Shown here: piece by piece, positions 26,246-35,025 of the stretch
Position numbering within the stretch: position 1 is the first letter of the stretch
Layout of the letters: every line of letters begins with the position of its first letter
Assembly: GCA_017617475.1 (NCBI GenBank)
Contig: JAFZWC010000022.1
Span: forward strand, 30,854 to 94,853
Length of the DNA stretch: 64,000 nt
Reading direction: 5' to 3'
DNA from: Bacteroidales bacterium
Lineage (GTDB): Bacteria; Bacteroidota; Bacteroidia; Bacteroidales; UBA932
Translations under genes and position numbers: made by a program
The notes under the pieces: generated by a model
Told to the model about the DNA's origin: nothing
Seen by the model: only the letters and a program-made list of their open reading frames with translations
Database searches by the model: none

Positions 26246-26974
26246 ATGTCCAACCTGCTCATAGAAATAGGAAATACCGCCCTTAAGGCCGCCTGGGCCC
26301 AGGAAACCACCCTCGGAAAAACCTTCCGCTACCAGGGGGAGAAATTCCTGGACTTCATCCTTTCCCTTACCAAGAAAGATAAGCCTGCCGTAATGGTGGT
26401 GTCTTCCGTGTATCCTCTCTCGGAGGCCGATATTGAGCTGCTGGAAAAAGAGTGCGACAAGCTGCTCCTGCTGGATCAGAATCACCGGGAGATGCTGCTT
26501 TCGCACGGACTGCCCTCCTACCTATCCTACGACAGGGCCGCCTCCATTGTGGCTGTTCGTCATCTGTTTAGCGGAAAGGGCTGTACCATAGTGGATTTCG
26601 GGACCATCCTCTCGGTCGATTTTACCTCGGCCGAAGGGCTTTATACCGGAGGAAACCTGTCGCTGGGATTCCGTACCCGCTTCAAGGCTCTGAGCCGTTA
26701 TTCCCGTTCGCTCCCTCTGGTGGATACGCCCGAGAATCCCGAGTTGGTAGGCCTTTCCGAGAAGGCTTCCCTCGAGAGCGGAGTGGTTTCAGGCATTATA
26801 TTTGAAATGGAGGGCTACCTGAACCTTCATCCGGAAAACGTCGTGGTCTTCACCGGCGGCGACGCGAATTATTTTGCAAAACGGATGAAAAGTTCCATAT
26901 TTGTAATTTGTAACCTCGTTTTGATGGGGTTGGCTTTAATGGCTGAAGAGTATGTTCGCAAGAATGAGAAATAG
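26246..26974 (+). CDS. coaX: Type III pantothenate kinase
   Basis: A 242-residue kinase for the first step of coenzyme A synthesis, an ASKHA-fold enzyme. ATG 26246 (MSNLLIEIGNTALKAAW) is chosen over an upstream TTG because of the motif position and the promoter. Motifs: IEIGNT (phosphate-binding; the family usually has Asp where this has Glu), SYDRAASIVA, VDFGTILSVDF, GGNLSLGFRTRFKALS and the late VVFTGGDANYF. The next gene overlaps its 3' end by 23 bases. The conserved-Asp-to-Glu change deserves attention, but the other motifs are present. Confidence 0.88.
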   Translation: MSNLLIEIGNTALKAAWAQETTLGKTFRYQGEKFLDFILSLTKKDKPAVMVVSSVYPLSEADIELLEKECDKLLLLDQNHREMLLSHGLPSYLSYDRAASIVAVRHLFSGKGCTIVDFGTILSVDFTSAEGLYTGGNLSLGFRTRFKALSRYSRSLPLVDTPENPELVGLSEKASLESGVVSGIIFEMEGYLNLHPENVVVFTGGDANYFAKRMKSSIFVICNLVLMGLALMAEEYVRKNEK

Positions 26975-28244
26975 TTTGTTTGCACTGGTATTGCTGGTGC
27001 TTTCTGCCGGCTCCCTGGGAGCCCAGACCGACGGAACCTATGGCGGATTCTCCCCGTATTCCGTTTTTGGCCTGGGGCAGATGCATCAGGGCGGAACTTC
27101 CTGGAACCGCGGAATGGGCGGCGTAGGAATAGCAGCCCGCAACCACCGGTTCATCAATATTCTCAACCCGGCCTCCATGACGGCCCGCGATTCCCTGTCC
27201 TTCATGGCCGATATGGGCCTCGGCGGCCGCATGTCCCTGTTTACCGAAAGTGGTAAGAAGGCCTTCAATACCACGCTCAACATTGACGACGTTGCCATGT
27301 CTTTTCCCATGTGGCGCAATACCGCCTTCATGGTGGGCGTTACTCCGCTGAGCGACGTGGGTTACAACATCTCTTACCGTGAGATGGACGTATACACCCA
27401 GCAGCGCCAGTTCACTTCCACGGGTAACGGCGGAACTTATCAGATTTTTGCCGCCGCCGCGGCCACCTTCTGGAACCGCCTGTCCGTGGGCGCCCAACTC
27501 AACTATATCTTCGGCAACATCAGCAAGCAGTCCAGCATAGTGAACGGAGACGATTCCTACCGCACCAGCGTATCGGGCGACTCCCTGCAGGTGAATACCT
27601 TTAACGCTAAATTCGGCCTCCAGTATGAACAACGCCTCTCCGGCCAGTCTGTCATAACCGTGGGTGCCACGTACAAGCTGTCTTCCCCCATCCGGGGCCA
27701 CAGCGTCCATTACCGTGAACTGGGCAGCTATGACCGCCGCCGCGAAGCCGCCGAACTCAAGGACAAGGGGCTCCGTCTGGGAGACGAGCTAGGCCTGGGT
27801 GTAAGTTTCCGTCAGGGCGACGACCTCCTTGTGGAATTTGACTATACCCGTTCCAACTGGAGCAACAGCAGGCTGGACCAGGTAAGCGGTTTCTCCAATG
27901 TGGGTGATGTGGTGTTTGCCCCGTCCGTGGGCCAGTCCTTCCGCCTGGGAGGCGAGTTCACCCCCAACCGCAACGACATCCGCTATTTCTTCCGCCAGTG
28001 CACCTACCGTGCCGGTGTTTACTACGATCAGTCCTACTATACGGTAGACGGCGCCCATGTGAATTCCGTGGGATTGACCGTGGGTATGACCATGCCCGTT
28101 TTCCGTTGGTACAACGGTCTGAGCATAGGTTTGGAACTGGGTCGCAGGGGCCTTGCCACCTCCCAGGTGAAAGAGAATTATTTTGGTTTTAACCTCGGAT
28201 TCAATATCTTTGACATCTGGTTCCAGAAACGAGCCTACGAATAG
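26952..28244 (+). CDS. Outer-membrane beta-barrel protein (FadL/OmpP1-like)
   Basis: A 430-residue predicted outer-membrane barrel. The signal peptide ends at SLGAQ; an alternative ATG at 26964 (MRNSLFALVL) fits the signal peptide better. Residues after it (YGGFSPYSVFGLGQM, RGMGGVGIAARN, LNPASM) match the N-terminal hatch of FadL-like proteins, followed by alternating strands to a C-terminal FQKRAYE. It is translationally coupled to coaX by a 23-base overlap and followed by a TPR protein, lptC and a PpiD-like chaperone, an envelope-biogenesis neighbourhood I recognise from other Bacteroidetes. The transported compound is unknown. Confidence 0.78.
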   Translation: MFARMRNSLFALVLLVLSAGSLGAQTDGTYGGFSPYSVFGLGQMHQGGTSWNRGMGGVGIAARNHRFINILNPASMTARDSLSFMADMGLGGRMSLFTESGKKAFNTTLNIDDVAMSFPMWRNTAFMVGVTPLSDVGYNISYREMDVYTQQRQFTSTGNGGTYQIFAAAAATFWNRLSVGAQLNYIFGNISKQSSIVNGDDSYRTSVSGDSLQVNTFNAKFGLQYEQRLSGQSVITVGATYKLSSPIRGHSVHYRELGSYDRRREAAELKDKGLRLGDELGLGVSFRQGDDLLVEFDYTRSNWSNSRLDQVSGFSNVGDVVFAPSVGQSFRLGGEFTPNRNDIRYFFRQCTYRAGVYYDQSYYTVDGAHVNSVGLTVGMTMPVFRWYNGLSIGLELGRRGLATSQVKENYFGFNLGFNIFDIWFQKRAYE

Positions 28245-28290
28245 TGTGGCATAATGCTTGTAAAATGAAATAATTCAAAATGCTTAGGAT

Positions 28291-29619
28291 ATGAAAAAAT
28301 TAGCTCTCATTATCTTCGCCGCCATGGCCCTTTTCGGCCAGAACGCCTTTGCCCAGACCTCCCGTTTCGGTCACGGTAAAGACAGCGCGGACTGCGTGCT
28401 GTATCTCTCCTATTATCAGGAGTACTACAAGCAGAAGAACTACGATTCTGCCCTGCCTAACTGGCGCAAGGCTTATGCCGTCTGCCCTGCTACGGCTTCC
28501 CAGAATATGTTCATCCACGGCACCACCCTCATGACCCGTCTGTACAACCAGACCAAGGATGCCGCTGCCAAGAGCGCAATCGTAGACACCATCCTGACCC
28601 TTCAGGACCAGCGTATGGCCGCTTACCCTAAGAACCGTAGCTCCATCCTGAACAACAAGGGCCAGCATATCATCAACTACCGCAGCGCCGACGCCGCCTA
28701 CACCTATAAGAATCTGGGCGAAATCGTAGACGAACTGGGTTCCCAGGCCAACGGTCCCCTGCAGGTTAACCTGCTCCAGGCCGCCATCGCCCTGTACCGT
28801 GAGAACCAGCTCAGCGCCGACGACGTGATTGCCACTTACGACAAGGTGGCTGCCAACGTGGAGAACGCTCCGGCCAAGAACGACGCCGAGAAGGAAGACA
28901 ACCTCAAGGTCAAGGCCACCATCGAGTCCATCTTCGCCGACAGCAAGGTAGCTTCCTGCGAGAACCTCCTGGCCATCTTCGGCCCCCGTTTCGAGGCCGA
29001 TCCCAACAACCTGGCCCTGGTTTCCAACATTGTGAAGCTCATGAACTCCGCCGAGGACTGCGCCTCCAACGACCTCTATCTCAAGGCTGTTACCGCCATG
29101 TACAATCTGGATCCTTCCTATCGTAGCGCCTATGGTCTGTACCGTCTGAACGCCGCCCGCGACAACGTGGCCGACGCCTGCCGCTACCTGGAAGAGGCTA
29201 TCGCTTCTGACGAGTCCGACGCCGCTACCGACGCCCAGTACTACTATGAGCTGTCTGCCTTCGCCTACAAGAACGGCATGCGCAGCAAGGCCAGCGAGGC
29301 CGCCAAGAAGGCCGTTGAAATGGACTATGGCTATGCCGGTAAGGCTTACATGATCCTGGGTAACCTCTGGGCTTCGGCCTCCTGCTCCGGTGATGTGGAC
29401 AAGTATGCCCGCTACTGGGCCGCCACGGACTACTATCAGAAGGCCCGCAGCGCCGATCCCAGCATCGCCGATGACGCCAACGCCTCCATCTCTTCCGTGA
29501 GCCGTTACTATCCGGAAGCTTCCGAGATCTTCATGTACGACCTCAGCGCAGGTCAGTCCTACACCGTCAACTGCGGCGGCCTGTCCGCCTTCACCACGGT
29601 GCGTGTCAGCGGCCGCTAG
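28291..29619 (+). CDS. Periplasmic TPR protein
   Basis: A 442-residue exported protein: signal peptide to AFAQ, then helical repeats of tetratricopeptide type (YYKQKNYDSALPNWRKAYAVCP, YRSAYGLYRLNAARDNVADACRYLEEAIA, YKNGMRSKASEAAKKAVEMDYG). The extreme C-terminus (SYTVNCGGLSAFTTVRVS) is a short beta segment. The codon bias is strong and uniform, as in highly expressed genes. The stop overlaps the GTG start of lptC by one base. The role is unknown; the position between an outer-membrane barrel and lptC suggests envelope assembly. Confidence 0.8.
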   Translation: MKKLALIIFAAMALFGQNAFAQTSRFGHGKDSADCVLYLSYYQEYYKQKNYDSALPNWRKAYAVCPATASQNMFIHGTTLMTRLYNQTKDAAAKSAIVDTILTLQDQRMAAYPKNRSSILNNKGQHIINYRSADAAYTYKNLGEIVDELGSQANGPLQVNLLQAAIALYRENQLSADDVIATYDKVAANVENAPAKNDAEKEDNLKVKATIESIFADSKVASCENLLAIFGPRFEADPNNLALVSNIVKLMNSAEDCASNDLYLKAVTAMYNLDPSYRSAYGLYRLNAARDNVADACRYLEEAIASDESDAATDAQYYYELSAFAYKNGMRSKASEAAKKAVEMDYGYAGKAYMILGNLWASASCSGDVDKYARYWAATDYYQKARSADPSIADDANASISSVSRYYPEASEIFMYDLSAGQSYTVNCGGLSAFTTVRVSGR

Positions 29620-30239
29620 TGAGATCCCGTCACATATTTACGATGATAGCAAGCGCTCTGGCGCTTGCTTTCGTCGTATATTCCTGCAAGGGTAATCTGT
29701 CGGAAGCCGAAAAACTGGACCTGACCAGGATACCCTTACAGACCGTGGACGACATGTTCTTCGTACAGTCGGAGAACGGTCTCCTGAAAATGCGTGTAGA
29801 GGCACCCAGAATGGAGGTATATGAGCACGACACCTTGTCGTACGACCTCTTTCCCAAGGGAATACGGGTCTTCGGCTATTCCGAGGAAGGCCTTCTGGAA
29901 ACCACCATCGTCTCCCAGAAAGCCCGGCACGACAAAACCGCCGGGAAGGAGCTCTGGTCGGCCTTCGGGAAGGTGGTGGTGAAGAATATCGTCAAGAAGG
30001 AAACCATGGAGACAGACACCCTGTATTGGGACGGTGAGGCCAAGGAAATCTGGACCAACTGTTACGTGAAGATGTCTTCTCCCTCCGGATACATGCAGGG
30101 ATATGGCATGCGTTCGGACGAAATGGCCCGCAACGCCATACTGCTCAAACCCTTCGACAACGAGTTCATCATTGACAATGACAGCACCAAGGTTGTCATC
30201 GACTCAGTGAATTTTATCGGCCCTCTGTTAAAAAAATAG
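29619..30239 (+). CDS. lptC: LPS export lipoprotein LptC
   Basis: A 206-residue component of the lipopolysaccharide bridge between the LptBFG transporter and LptA. The hydrophobic N-terminus ends in VVYSCKGNLSE, a likely lipobox. The conserved OstA/LptC fold shows in LLKMRVEAPRMEVYE, GIRVFGYSEEG and ELWSAFGKVVVKNI, then TDTLYWDGEAKEIWTN. The start is GTG 29619, overlapping the upstream stop TAG; ATG 29643 is an alternative and would leave a shorter signal peptide. The assignment rests on length, fold pattern and neighbours. Confidence 0.8.
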   Translation: MRSRHIFTMIASALALAFVVYSCKGNLSEAEKLDLTRIPLQTVDDMFFVQSENGLLKMRVEAPRMEVYEHDTLSYDLFPKGIRVFGYSEEGLLETTIVSQKARHDKTAGKELWSAFGKVVVKNIVKKETMETDTLYWDGEAKEIWTNCYVKMSSPSGYMQGYGMRSDEMARNAILLKPFDNEFIIDNDSTKVVIDSVNFIGPLLKK

Positions 30240-30260
30240 TAGTATTTAGAAGAAAATTAG

Positions 30261-30268
30261 TAACTTTG
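30261..30268 (+). promoter_or_regulatory. Bacteroidetes -7 element of the PpiD-like gene
   Basis: TAACTTTG, an exact TAnnTTTG match in the AT-rich gap after lptC, leaving a leader of about 40 bases before ATG 30318. No exact -33 TTTG at standard spacing. Confidence 0.55.
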
Positions 30269-30317
30269 CAGCCCTTAACGCAATTTTTTGGAAAAAATTA
30301 AAAAACGTATATAAAAA

Positions 30318-32399
30318 ATGGCAGCTCTTGAGACCATCAGAACTAAGTTTGGCATTGGTGCATCCCTCATCATTGCCTTCGGTCTTTTACTCTTCCTTGT
30401 AAACCCGTCCGACATCATCCAGACTATCCAGTCCACTTCTTCCAAGAACGATGTCGGCAAAATCAATGGGAAAGCTATCTCTTATCTCCAGTTTGACAAC
30501 GAGGTCCGTCAGATGGACGAGGTGCGCAAAATGATTTCCGGCGCCACTTCTTCTTCCGACGAAGACCAGATCAACCTCCGCAACATGACGTGGCAGAGCC
30601 TGGTAGACCGCTACCTGGTTGTTCCCACCATCCAGAGCGCCGGTATCCGCGTAGGTCAGCAGGAGCAGGAGAATATGTTCGTCGGCGAGGCTCTCTCCCC
30701 GATCGCCACCAGCTTCTACGGCTTCTATGACGAGGATGGCAACTATTCCATAGACCGCGTGCGCGACCTGGTGGAAGGTGCCGAGTCCTCCGAGTCCTAC
30801 CGTATGATCCGCGACTATCTGTTCGACGCCGCCCGTATCAACCGTTTCAACGAGAAGTATGTCTCCCTGTTCAACGCCGGTACCTATGTGAACGCCCTGG
30901 AGCGCAAGCGCGCCATCGAGGAGAACAACGCTACCGCCAGCGTGGACTTCGTGATGTCTCCCGGCACTTATTATCCGGAAGATTCCACCGTTGTGGTGAG
31001 CAAGGCCGACGTGGAGAAGTACTACAACAGCCACAAGGAGAATTTCCGTCAGGTAGCCAACCGCGACATCCGTTACGCCGTGTTTGAGCTGAACGCCTCC
31101 CAGGAAGACATTGCCAATTCCAACGCCAAGTTCGTTTCCCTGTACGACGATTTCGCCACCACCGACAACGTGCGCGCTTTCCTCCAGAAGAACTCCGACC
31201 GCAAGTGGGACGACGCCTGGTACAAGGCTGGCGAGCTCCGCAGCGTCAACAGCGATATCGACACCTTCGTTTCCGAGAACAAGGAGGGTGTTTCCCCGGT
31301 CTATCAGTCCGGCACCACCTTCTATGCCGCCCGTATCATGGACAACGCCAACCTGCCGGATTCCGTGTATGTCCGTCACATCATGCTGGTGGGCAATGAC
31401 GCCAAGCACCTGGCCGACAGCCTCGTGAACGTGGTCAACAAGAACAACTTCTCTTCTCTGGCCAACCTCTATTCCGCCGACAAGGGCAACGCCGCTGACG
31501 GTGAGATGGGCAACATCGGCTGGATGACCAAGAACATCATGATCAAGGGTTTTGAGCCCGTTCTGGAAGCCAAGGTGGGCGTTCCCTTCGTGCTCAACAC
31601 CCAGTATGGTACCCACGTGGTTGAGGTGACCAAGGCCACCAAGCCCGTTGCCAAGAAGAAGGTGGCCGTCTTCGAGAAGGAAACCACCATCTCCAAGGAA
31701 ACCGAGCGCGCCGTCTCCGAGCAGGCCCGCCTGCTGGCCGTCCGCTCCCAGGGCAAGCTGGACAACTTCAAGACCATCTGCGACACCACCGGTATCTATG
31801 CCCGCAGCCTCAATATCACCGAGGCTACCGACAGCTACGGTGCCATCTCCCACGCCAAGGAAGTTACCCGCTGGGCCTTCAACAACAAAGCCGGCAAGGC
31901 TTCCGACGTTATCCCTGTGGACAACAAGTATTTCTTCGTGATTGCCGTGGAGAAAGAGCATAAGGAAGGAATCGCTCCCCTCAACGAGGTTTACCAGAGC
32001 ATCCGTTCCCAGGTCTATCGTGACAAGTATGCCGAGAAGCACGCCGCCGACGTGGCCGCCCAGATCGAGGGTCTCACCTCCCTGGAAGCCATTGCCGAAA
32101 AGCTGAACACCACCGTGTCTTCCCTCACCGACGTTACCTTCTCCACCACCTCGGCCCCTACCACTGAGCCCGCTTTCGTCGGTGCCGTGGCTTCTGCCAA
32201 GGAAGGTGCCATCAATGGTCCGGTTGCCGGTATCATGGGTGCTTATGTGTTCCAGGTGAACGGCCGCGAAATGGGTTCCTACTTCACCGAGGACGACGCC
32301 AAGTCGGCCCAGACCCGTTTCATCAGCTACTACGACCAGATGATCCAGCCCATCATGATGGACAAGACCGTCAAGGACAACCGCGCCCGCTTCTATTAA
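30318..32399 (+). CDS. PpiD/SurA-like membrane-anchored peptidylprolyl isomerase
   Basis: A 693-residue periplasmic chaperone. A short cytoplasmic N-terminus and one transmembrane helix (about 12-34, GIGASLIIAFGLLLFLV) anchor it, as in PpiD. A SurA-N-like helical region (about 45-190) follows, then a parvulin domain (about 345-440): DSVYVRHIMLVG, GEMGNIGWMTK, FVLNTQYGTHVVEVTK. The rest is a second helical chaperone-like region. It probably assists outer-membrane protein folding. Full length for the Bacteroidetes version. The gene is read alone or with ychF, 17 bases downstream. Confidence 0.88.
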   Translation: MAALETIRTKFGIGASLIIAFGLLLFLVNPSDIIQTIQSTSSKNDVGKINGKAISYLQFDNEVRQMDEVRKMISGATSSSDEDQINLRNMTWQSLVDRYLVVPTIQSAGIRVGQQEQENMFVGEALSPIATSFYGFYDEDGNYSIDRVRDLVEGAESSESYRMIRDYLFDAARINRFNEKYVSLFNAGTYVNALERKRAIEENNATASVDFVMSPGTYYPEDSTVVVSKADVEKYYNSHKENFRQVANRDIRYAVFELNASQEDIANSNAKFVSLYDDFATTDNVRAFLQKNSDRKWDDAWYKAGELRSVNSDIDTFVSENKEGVSPVYQSGTTFYAARIMDNANLPDSVYVRHIMLVGNDAKHLADSLVNVVNKNNFSSLANLYSADKGNAADGEMGNIGWMTKNIMIKGFEPVLEAKVGVPFVLNTQYGTHVVEVTKATKPVAKKKVAVFEKETTISKETERAVSEQARLLAVRSQGKLDNFKTICDTTGIYARSLNITEATDSYGAISHAKEVTRWAFNNKAGKASDVIPVDNKYFFVIAVEKEHKEGIAPLNEVYQSIRSQVYRDKYAEKHAADVAAQIEGLTSLEAIAEKLNTTVSSLTDVTFSTTSAPTTEPAFVGAVASAKEGAINGPVAGIMGAYVFQVNGREMGSYFTEDDAKSAQTRFISYYDQMIQPIMMDKTVKDNRARFY

Positions 32400-32416
32400 T
32401 AGAATTTGATGACAGT

Positions 32417-33520
32417 ATGTCTTTAAAATGTGGTATAGTAGGCTTGCCCAACGTGGGCAAGTCTACTTTGTTTAATTGCGTAAGCTCCGGAAAAGCCCAG
32501 AGCGCCAACTTCCCTTTCTGCACCATCGACCCCAACGTGGGTTCCACCAACGTGCCCGACAAGCGCCTGGAAGTGCTTACGGAGATTTGCCAGCCCAAAC
32601 GCACCATCCCCGCCACGGTGGAAATTGTAGACATCGCCGGTCTGGTGAAGGGCGCGTCCAAGGGTGAGGGCCTGGGAAACCAGTTCCTGGCCAACATCCG
32701 CGAAACCGATGCCATCCTGCACGTGCTCCGCTGCTTTGACGACGGCAATATAGTGCATGTGGACGGCTCCGTAGACCCCGTCCGCGACAAGGAAGTGGTA
32801 GATACCGAGCTCCAGATCAAGGACCTGGAAACGGTGGAAAACCGCATCAAGAAGGTGGAGAAGATGGCCACCACCGGGGGCGACAAGGAGGCCAAGAAAC
32901 TGCTTTCGCTGCTTCTTCGTTACCGTGAGGTGCTTCTCCAGGGCAAGAGCTGCCGCACCGTGGTGCCGGAGAATGCCGAGGAAGAGCAGATGGCCAAGGA
33001 CCTCTACCTCCTTACCAACAAGCCTGTCCTTTATGTGTGCAACGTAGACGAGGCATCGGCCGCAAGCGGCAATGCTTATGTTGACGCCGTCCGCGCCGCC
33101 GTGGCTGGCGAAAACGCCCAGATTCTGGTGATCGCCGCCAAGACGGAGGCCGAAATCGCCGAGATCGAAGACTACGAAGACCGCCAGATGTTCCTGGAAG
33201 AAATGGGCCTGGAGGAATCCGGCGTGGTGCGCCTGATCCAGAGCGCGTATAAGCTCCTGGGTCTCCGTACCTTCTTCACCGCCGGAGCCGACGAGTGCCG
33301 CGCCTGGACCATCGTGGCCGGAGACAAGGCACCCCGCGCCGCCGGTGTCATCCACACGGACTTTGAGCGGGGCTTCATCCGCGCCGAGGTCATCAAGTAC
33401 GACGACTTTGTCCAGTACAAGACGGAAGCGGCCGTCCGCGCCGCCGGCAAGATGGGCATCGAAGGCAAGGACTACGTTGTCCAGGACGGCGATATAATGC
33501 ATTTCCTCTTTAACGTCTAA
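32417..33520 (+). CDS. ychF: Ribosome-binding ATPase YchF
   Basis: A 367-residue Obg-family P-loop protein that hydrolyses ATP rather than GTP. G1 is GLPNVGKSTLFN, G3 is DIAGLVKGASKGEGLGN, and the specificity motif is CNVDE in place of NKxD, as expected in YchF. A coiled coil follows (about 125-200), and the C-terminal TGS domain is complete (LRTFFTAGADECRAW ... YVVQDGDIMHFLFNV). Full length. A strong hairpin 20 bases after the stop probably ends the transcript. Confidence 0.97.
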   Translation: MSLKCGIVGLPNVGKSTLFNCVSSGKAQSANFPFCTIDPNVGSTNVPDKRLEVLTEICQPKRTIPATVEIVDIAGLVKGASKGEGLGNQFLANIRETDAILHVLRCFDDGNIVHVDGSVDPVRDKEVVDTELQIKDLETVENRIKKVEKMATTGGDKEAKKLLSLLLRYREVLLQGKSCRTVVPENAEEEQMAKDLYLLTNKPVLYVCNVDEASAASGNAYVDAVRAAVAGENAQILVIAAKTEAEIAEIEDYEDRQMFLEEMGLEESGVVRLIQSAYKLLGLRTFFTAGADECRAWTIVAGDKAPRAAGVIHTDFERGFIRAEVIKYDDFVQYKTEAAVRAAGKMGIEGKDYVVQDGDIMHFLFNV

Positions 33521-33540
33521 CGACGTTTTCGGCTAGTTAT

Positions 33541-33593
33541 CCGGAAGAAAATTGGTTTTTTGGGCTACTGCACAAAAAATAATTTTCTTCCGG
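33541..33593 (+). terminator. Large hairpin after ychF, probable terminator
   Basis: Perfect 13-base arms CCGGAAGAAAATT and AATTTTCTTCCGG, plus an inner TTTTTTG/CAAAAAA stem after a small bulge. It lacks a long T-run after the outer arm, so its terminator role is less certain than its structure. Confidence 0.6.
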
Positions 33594-33611
33594 ATTTGTT
33601 TTCTAAGTGCA

Positions 33612-33660
33612 TTAGTATATACAGAGCCAGATGGGGCAGTGATCCGAAACACCGCAGAGG
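33612..33660 (-). pseudogene. Relic of the 3' end of a second EEP-family nuclease gene
   Basis: On the minus strand this stretch reads LCGVSDHCPIWLCIY and then TAA. The intact EEP gene at 34055-35014 ends LGGVSDHCPIWLCLYRP. The nucleotide match is also direct: reverse complement of about 33614-33653 against 34966-35004, mostly identical. The relic is cut immediately at the first palindrome of the left array. It contains the conserved SDH motif of the family, but nothing upstream of it is left. Confidence 0.75.
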
Positions 33661-33661
33661 G

Positions 33662-33819
33662 GTGCACATACCTGGTATGTACCCAAATATCGCCCTGCAG
33701 AGCCATTTCCATGTACATACCTTCTTCTAATCGGCCTTATACCCCGGTTTTGCTAAAGGTATGTACACGAAAACCCAAATACAGAAGTCTTTAGGTGTAC
33801 ATATCCGGTATGTGCACCC
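33662..33819. repeat. Left composite palindromic array (P1-H1-H2-P2)
   Basis: P1, GCACATACCTGGTATGTAC at 33664-33682, is a near-palindrome around a single T. H1, TGTACATACC at 33712-33721, and H2, GGTATGTACA at 33758-33767, are perfect 10-base complements that could form one long stem. P2, at 33794-33818 (GTGTACATATCC then GGTATGTGCACC), is a second imperfect palindrome. Start-to-start spacings are 48, 46 and 37 bases, almost the same as in the right array. The bases between the motifs differ between arrays, so motif and spacing are what is conserved. Confidence 0.85.
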
Positions 33820-33845
33820 CCAATGGCATAATCCCGAATTACAAG

Positions 33846-33922
33846 AGAGGGGGCCCGCGGGGCCTATTGGCCCCTAGAAAAAAAGTCATTCTCGGCGGCA
33901 GAGCCGCCGGCGGGCCCCCTCT
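33846..33922. repeat. GC-rich three-way-junction inverted repeat
   Basis: Outer perfect 13-base stem AGAGGGGGCCCGC (33846-33858) with GCGGGCCCCCTCT (33910-33922), enclosing two further hairpins: GGGGCC-TATT-GGCCCC (33859-33874) and CGGCGGC-AGA-GCCGCCG (33893-33909). It lies between the left array and the EEP gene. Nothing else in 33923-34054 looks like a gene; the gap 33521-34054 thus holds hairpin, relic, array and this structure. Confidence 0.8.
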
Positions 33923-34054
33923 TCTTTCAAAAACCCGTTAAAACCAGCTATTCCCCATGACACACAAAATAAAGACTTTTATTTGTATAAAAACTGCGTG
34001 AAAAATATTTCTGTTTTAACCGACCTGTTTCAATACCTCTCATTATCTTTGGAC

Positions 34055-35014
34055 ATGAACGTAATGCTCACTTTTGGGGCGGCTTTTCTACTATTGACAA
34101 CGCCCCCGTCCGACACCCTTCGGGTTCTGTTCTGGAACCTGGAGAACTTCTTCGACTACAGAAACGACTCACTCGGCCCTTCGGACGAAGAATTCTCGGC
34201 CCGGGGCACAAGACACTGGACCAGGAAGCGGTTTCAGACCAAATGCAACGCCATTGCAAAGGGCGTCTTTTGGACCGGGTCGCAGGAAGGGGGGGTACCG
34301 GATGTTATCGGCCTGGCCGAGGTGGAAAATGAATATGTCCTAAAGCGCCTGCTCCAGACAACGGCTCTCCGCAAACTGGATTACAGCATCGTGCACTTCG
34401 ATTCGCCCGACCCGCGGGGCATAGACGTCGCCCTCCTTTTCCGCCGTAGCCGCCTAACCCTAGTGGACGCCAAACCCTGTCACCTGTTCGATCAGGATTC
34501 CGTCATAATGGCCACGAGGGACATTCTTTTGTGTCGCTTCCGGTCTGCCCACGGGCGGGATCTTGCCATTCTGGTGAACCACCACCCCTCCAAGTACGGT
34601 GGACTGGAAGCATCGGAATCCCGACGACGAATTGCCGTGGAAAGGCTGCGTTTTCTGGCCGATTCTCTTTTGGCCGTGGGCGTCCGGGACATTGTGGGCA
34701 TGGGAGACTTTAACAATACGCCGGACAACCCTGTCTATTCGCTATTGGAACCCACGCTTCATAATTTGGCCGCCCCGCTGCACCAAAAGGGTCTGGGCAC
34801 CATTAAATATGACGGCGAATGGGAACTCATCGACCTGTTCTTTGCCTCCCCGGAACTCAACACTTCCGCCATGAAGATTATGCAGATTCCTTTTCTGATG
34901 ACCCGTGACAGCGGTCACGCGGGGACCAAACCCTTAAGAACCTATTCCGGTCCCCGTTACCTGGGCGGCGTTTCGGATCACTGTCCCATTTGGCTGTGTT
35001 TATATCGGCCCTGA
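34055..35014 (+). CDS. Endonuclease/exonuclease/phosphatase (EEP) family protein, possibly exported
   Basis: A 319-residue DNase I-like phosphoesterase. Motifs run in order: FWNLENFFD (metal-binding Asn and Glu), DVIGLAEVEN, NHHPSKYGG, VGMGDFNNTP and GVSDHCPIW with the catalytic His. ATG 34055 starts a short hydrophobic segment (MLTFGAAFLLLTT) that may be a signal peptide. An exact -7 element TATCTTTG lies at 34044-34051, only three bases before the ATG. The gene is followed 11 bases later by the transposase. Substrate (nucleic acid, phosphoinositide or other phosphodiester) cannot be read from sequence. A relic of a second copy sits at 33612-33660 in inverted orientation. Confidence 0.88.
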   Translation: MNVMLTFGAAFLLLTTPPSDTLRVLFWNLENFFDYRNDSLGPSDEEFSARGTRHWTRKRFQTKCNAIAKGVFWTGSQEGGVPDVIGLAEVENEYVLKRLLQTTALRKLDYSIVHFDSPDPRGIDVALLFRRSRLTLVDAKPCHLFDQDSVIMATRDILLCRFRSAHGRDLAILVNHHPSKYGGLEASESRRRIAVERLRFLADSLLAVGVRDIVGMGDFNNTPDNPVYSLLEPTLHNLAAPLHQKGLGTIKYDGEWELIDLFFASPELNTSAMKIMQIPFLMTRDSGHAGTKPLRTYSGPRYLGGVSDHCPIWLCLYRP

Positions 35015-35025
35015 TTATTTGAGAT

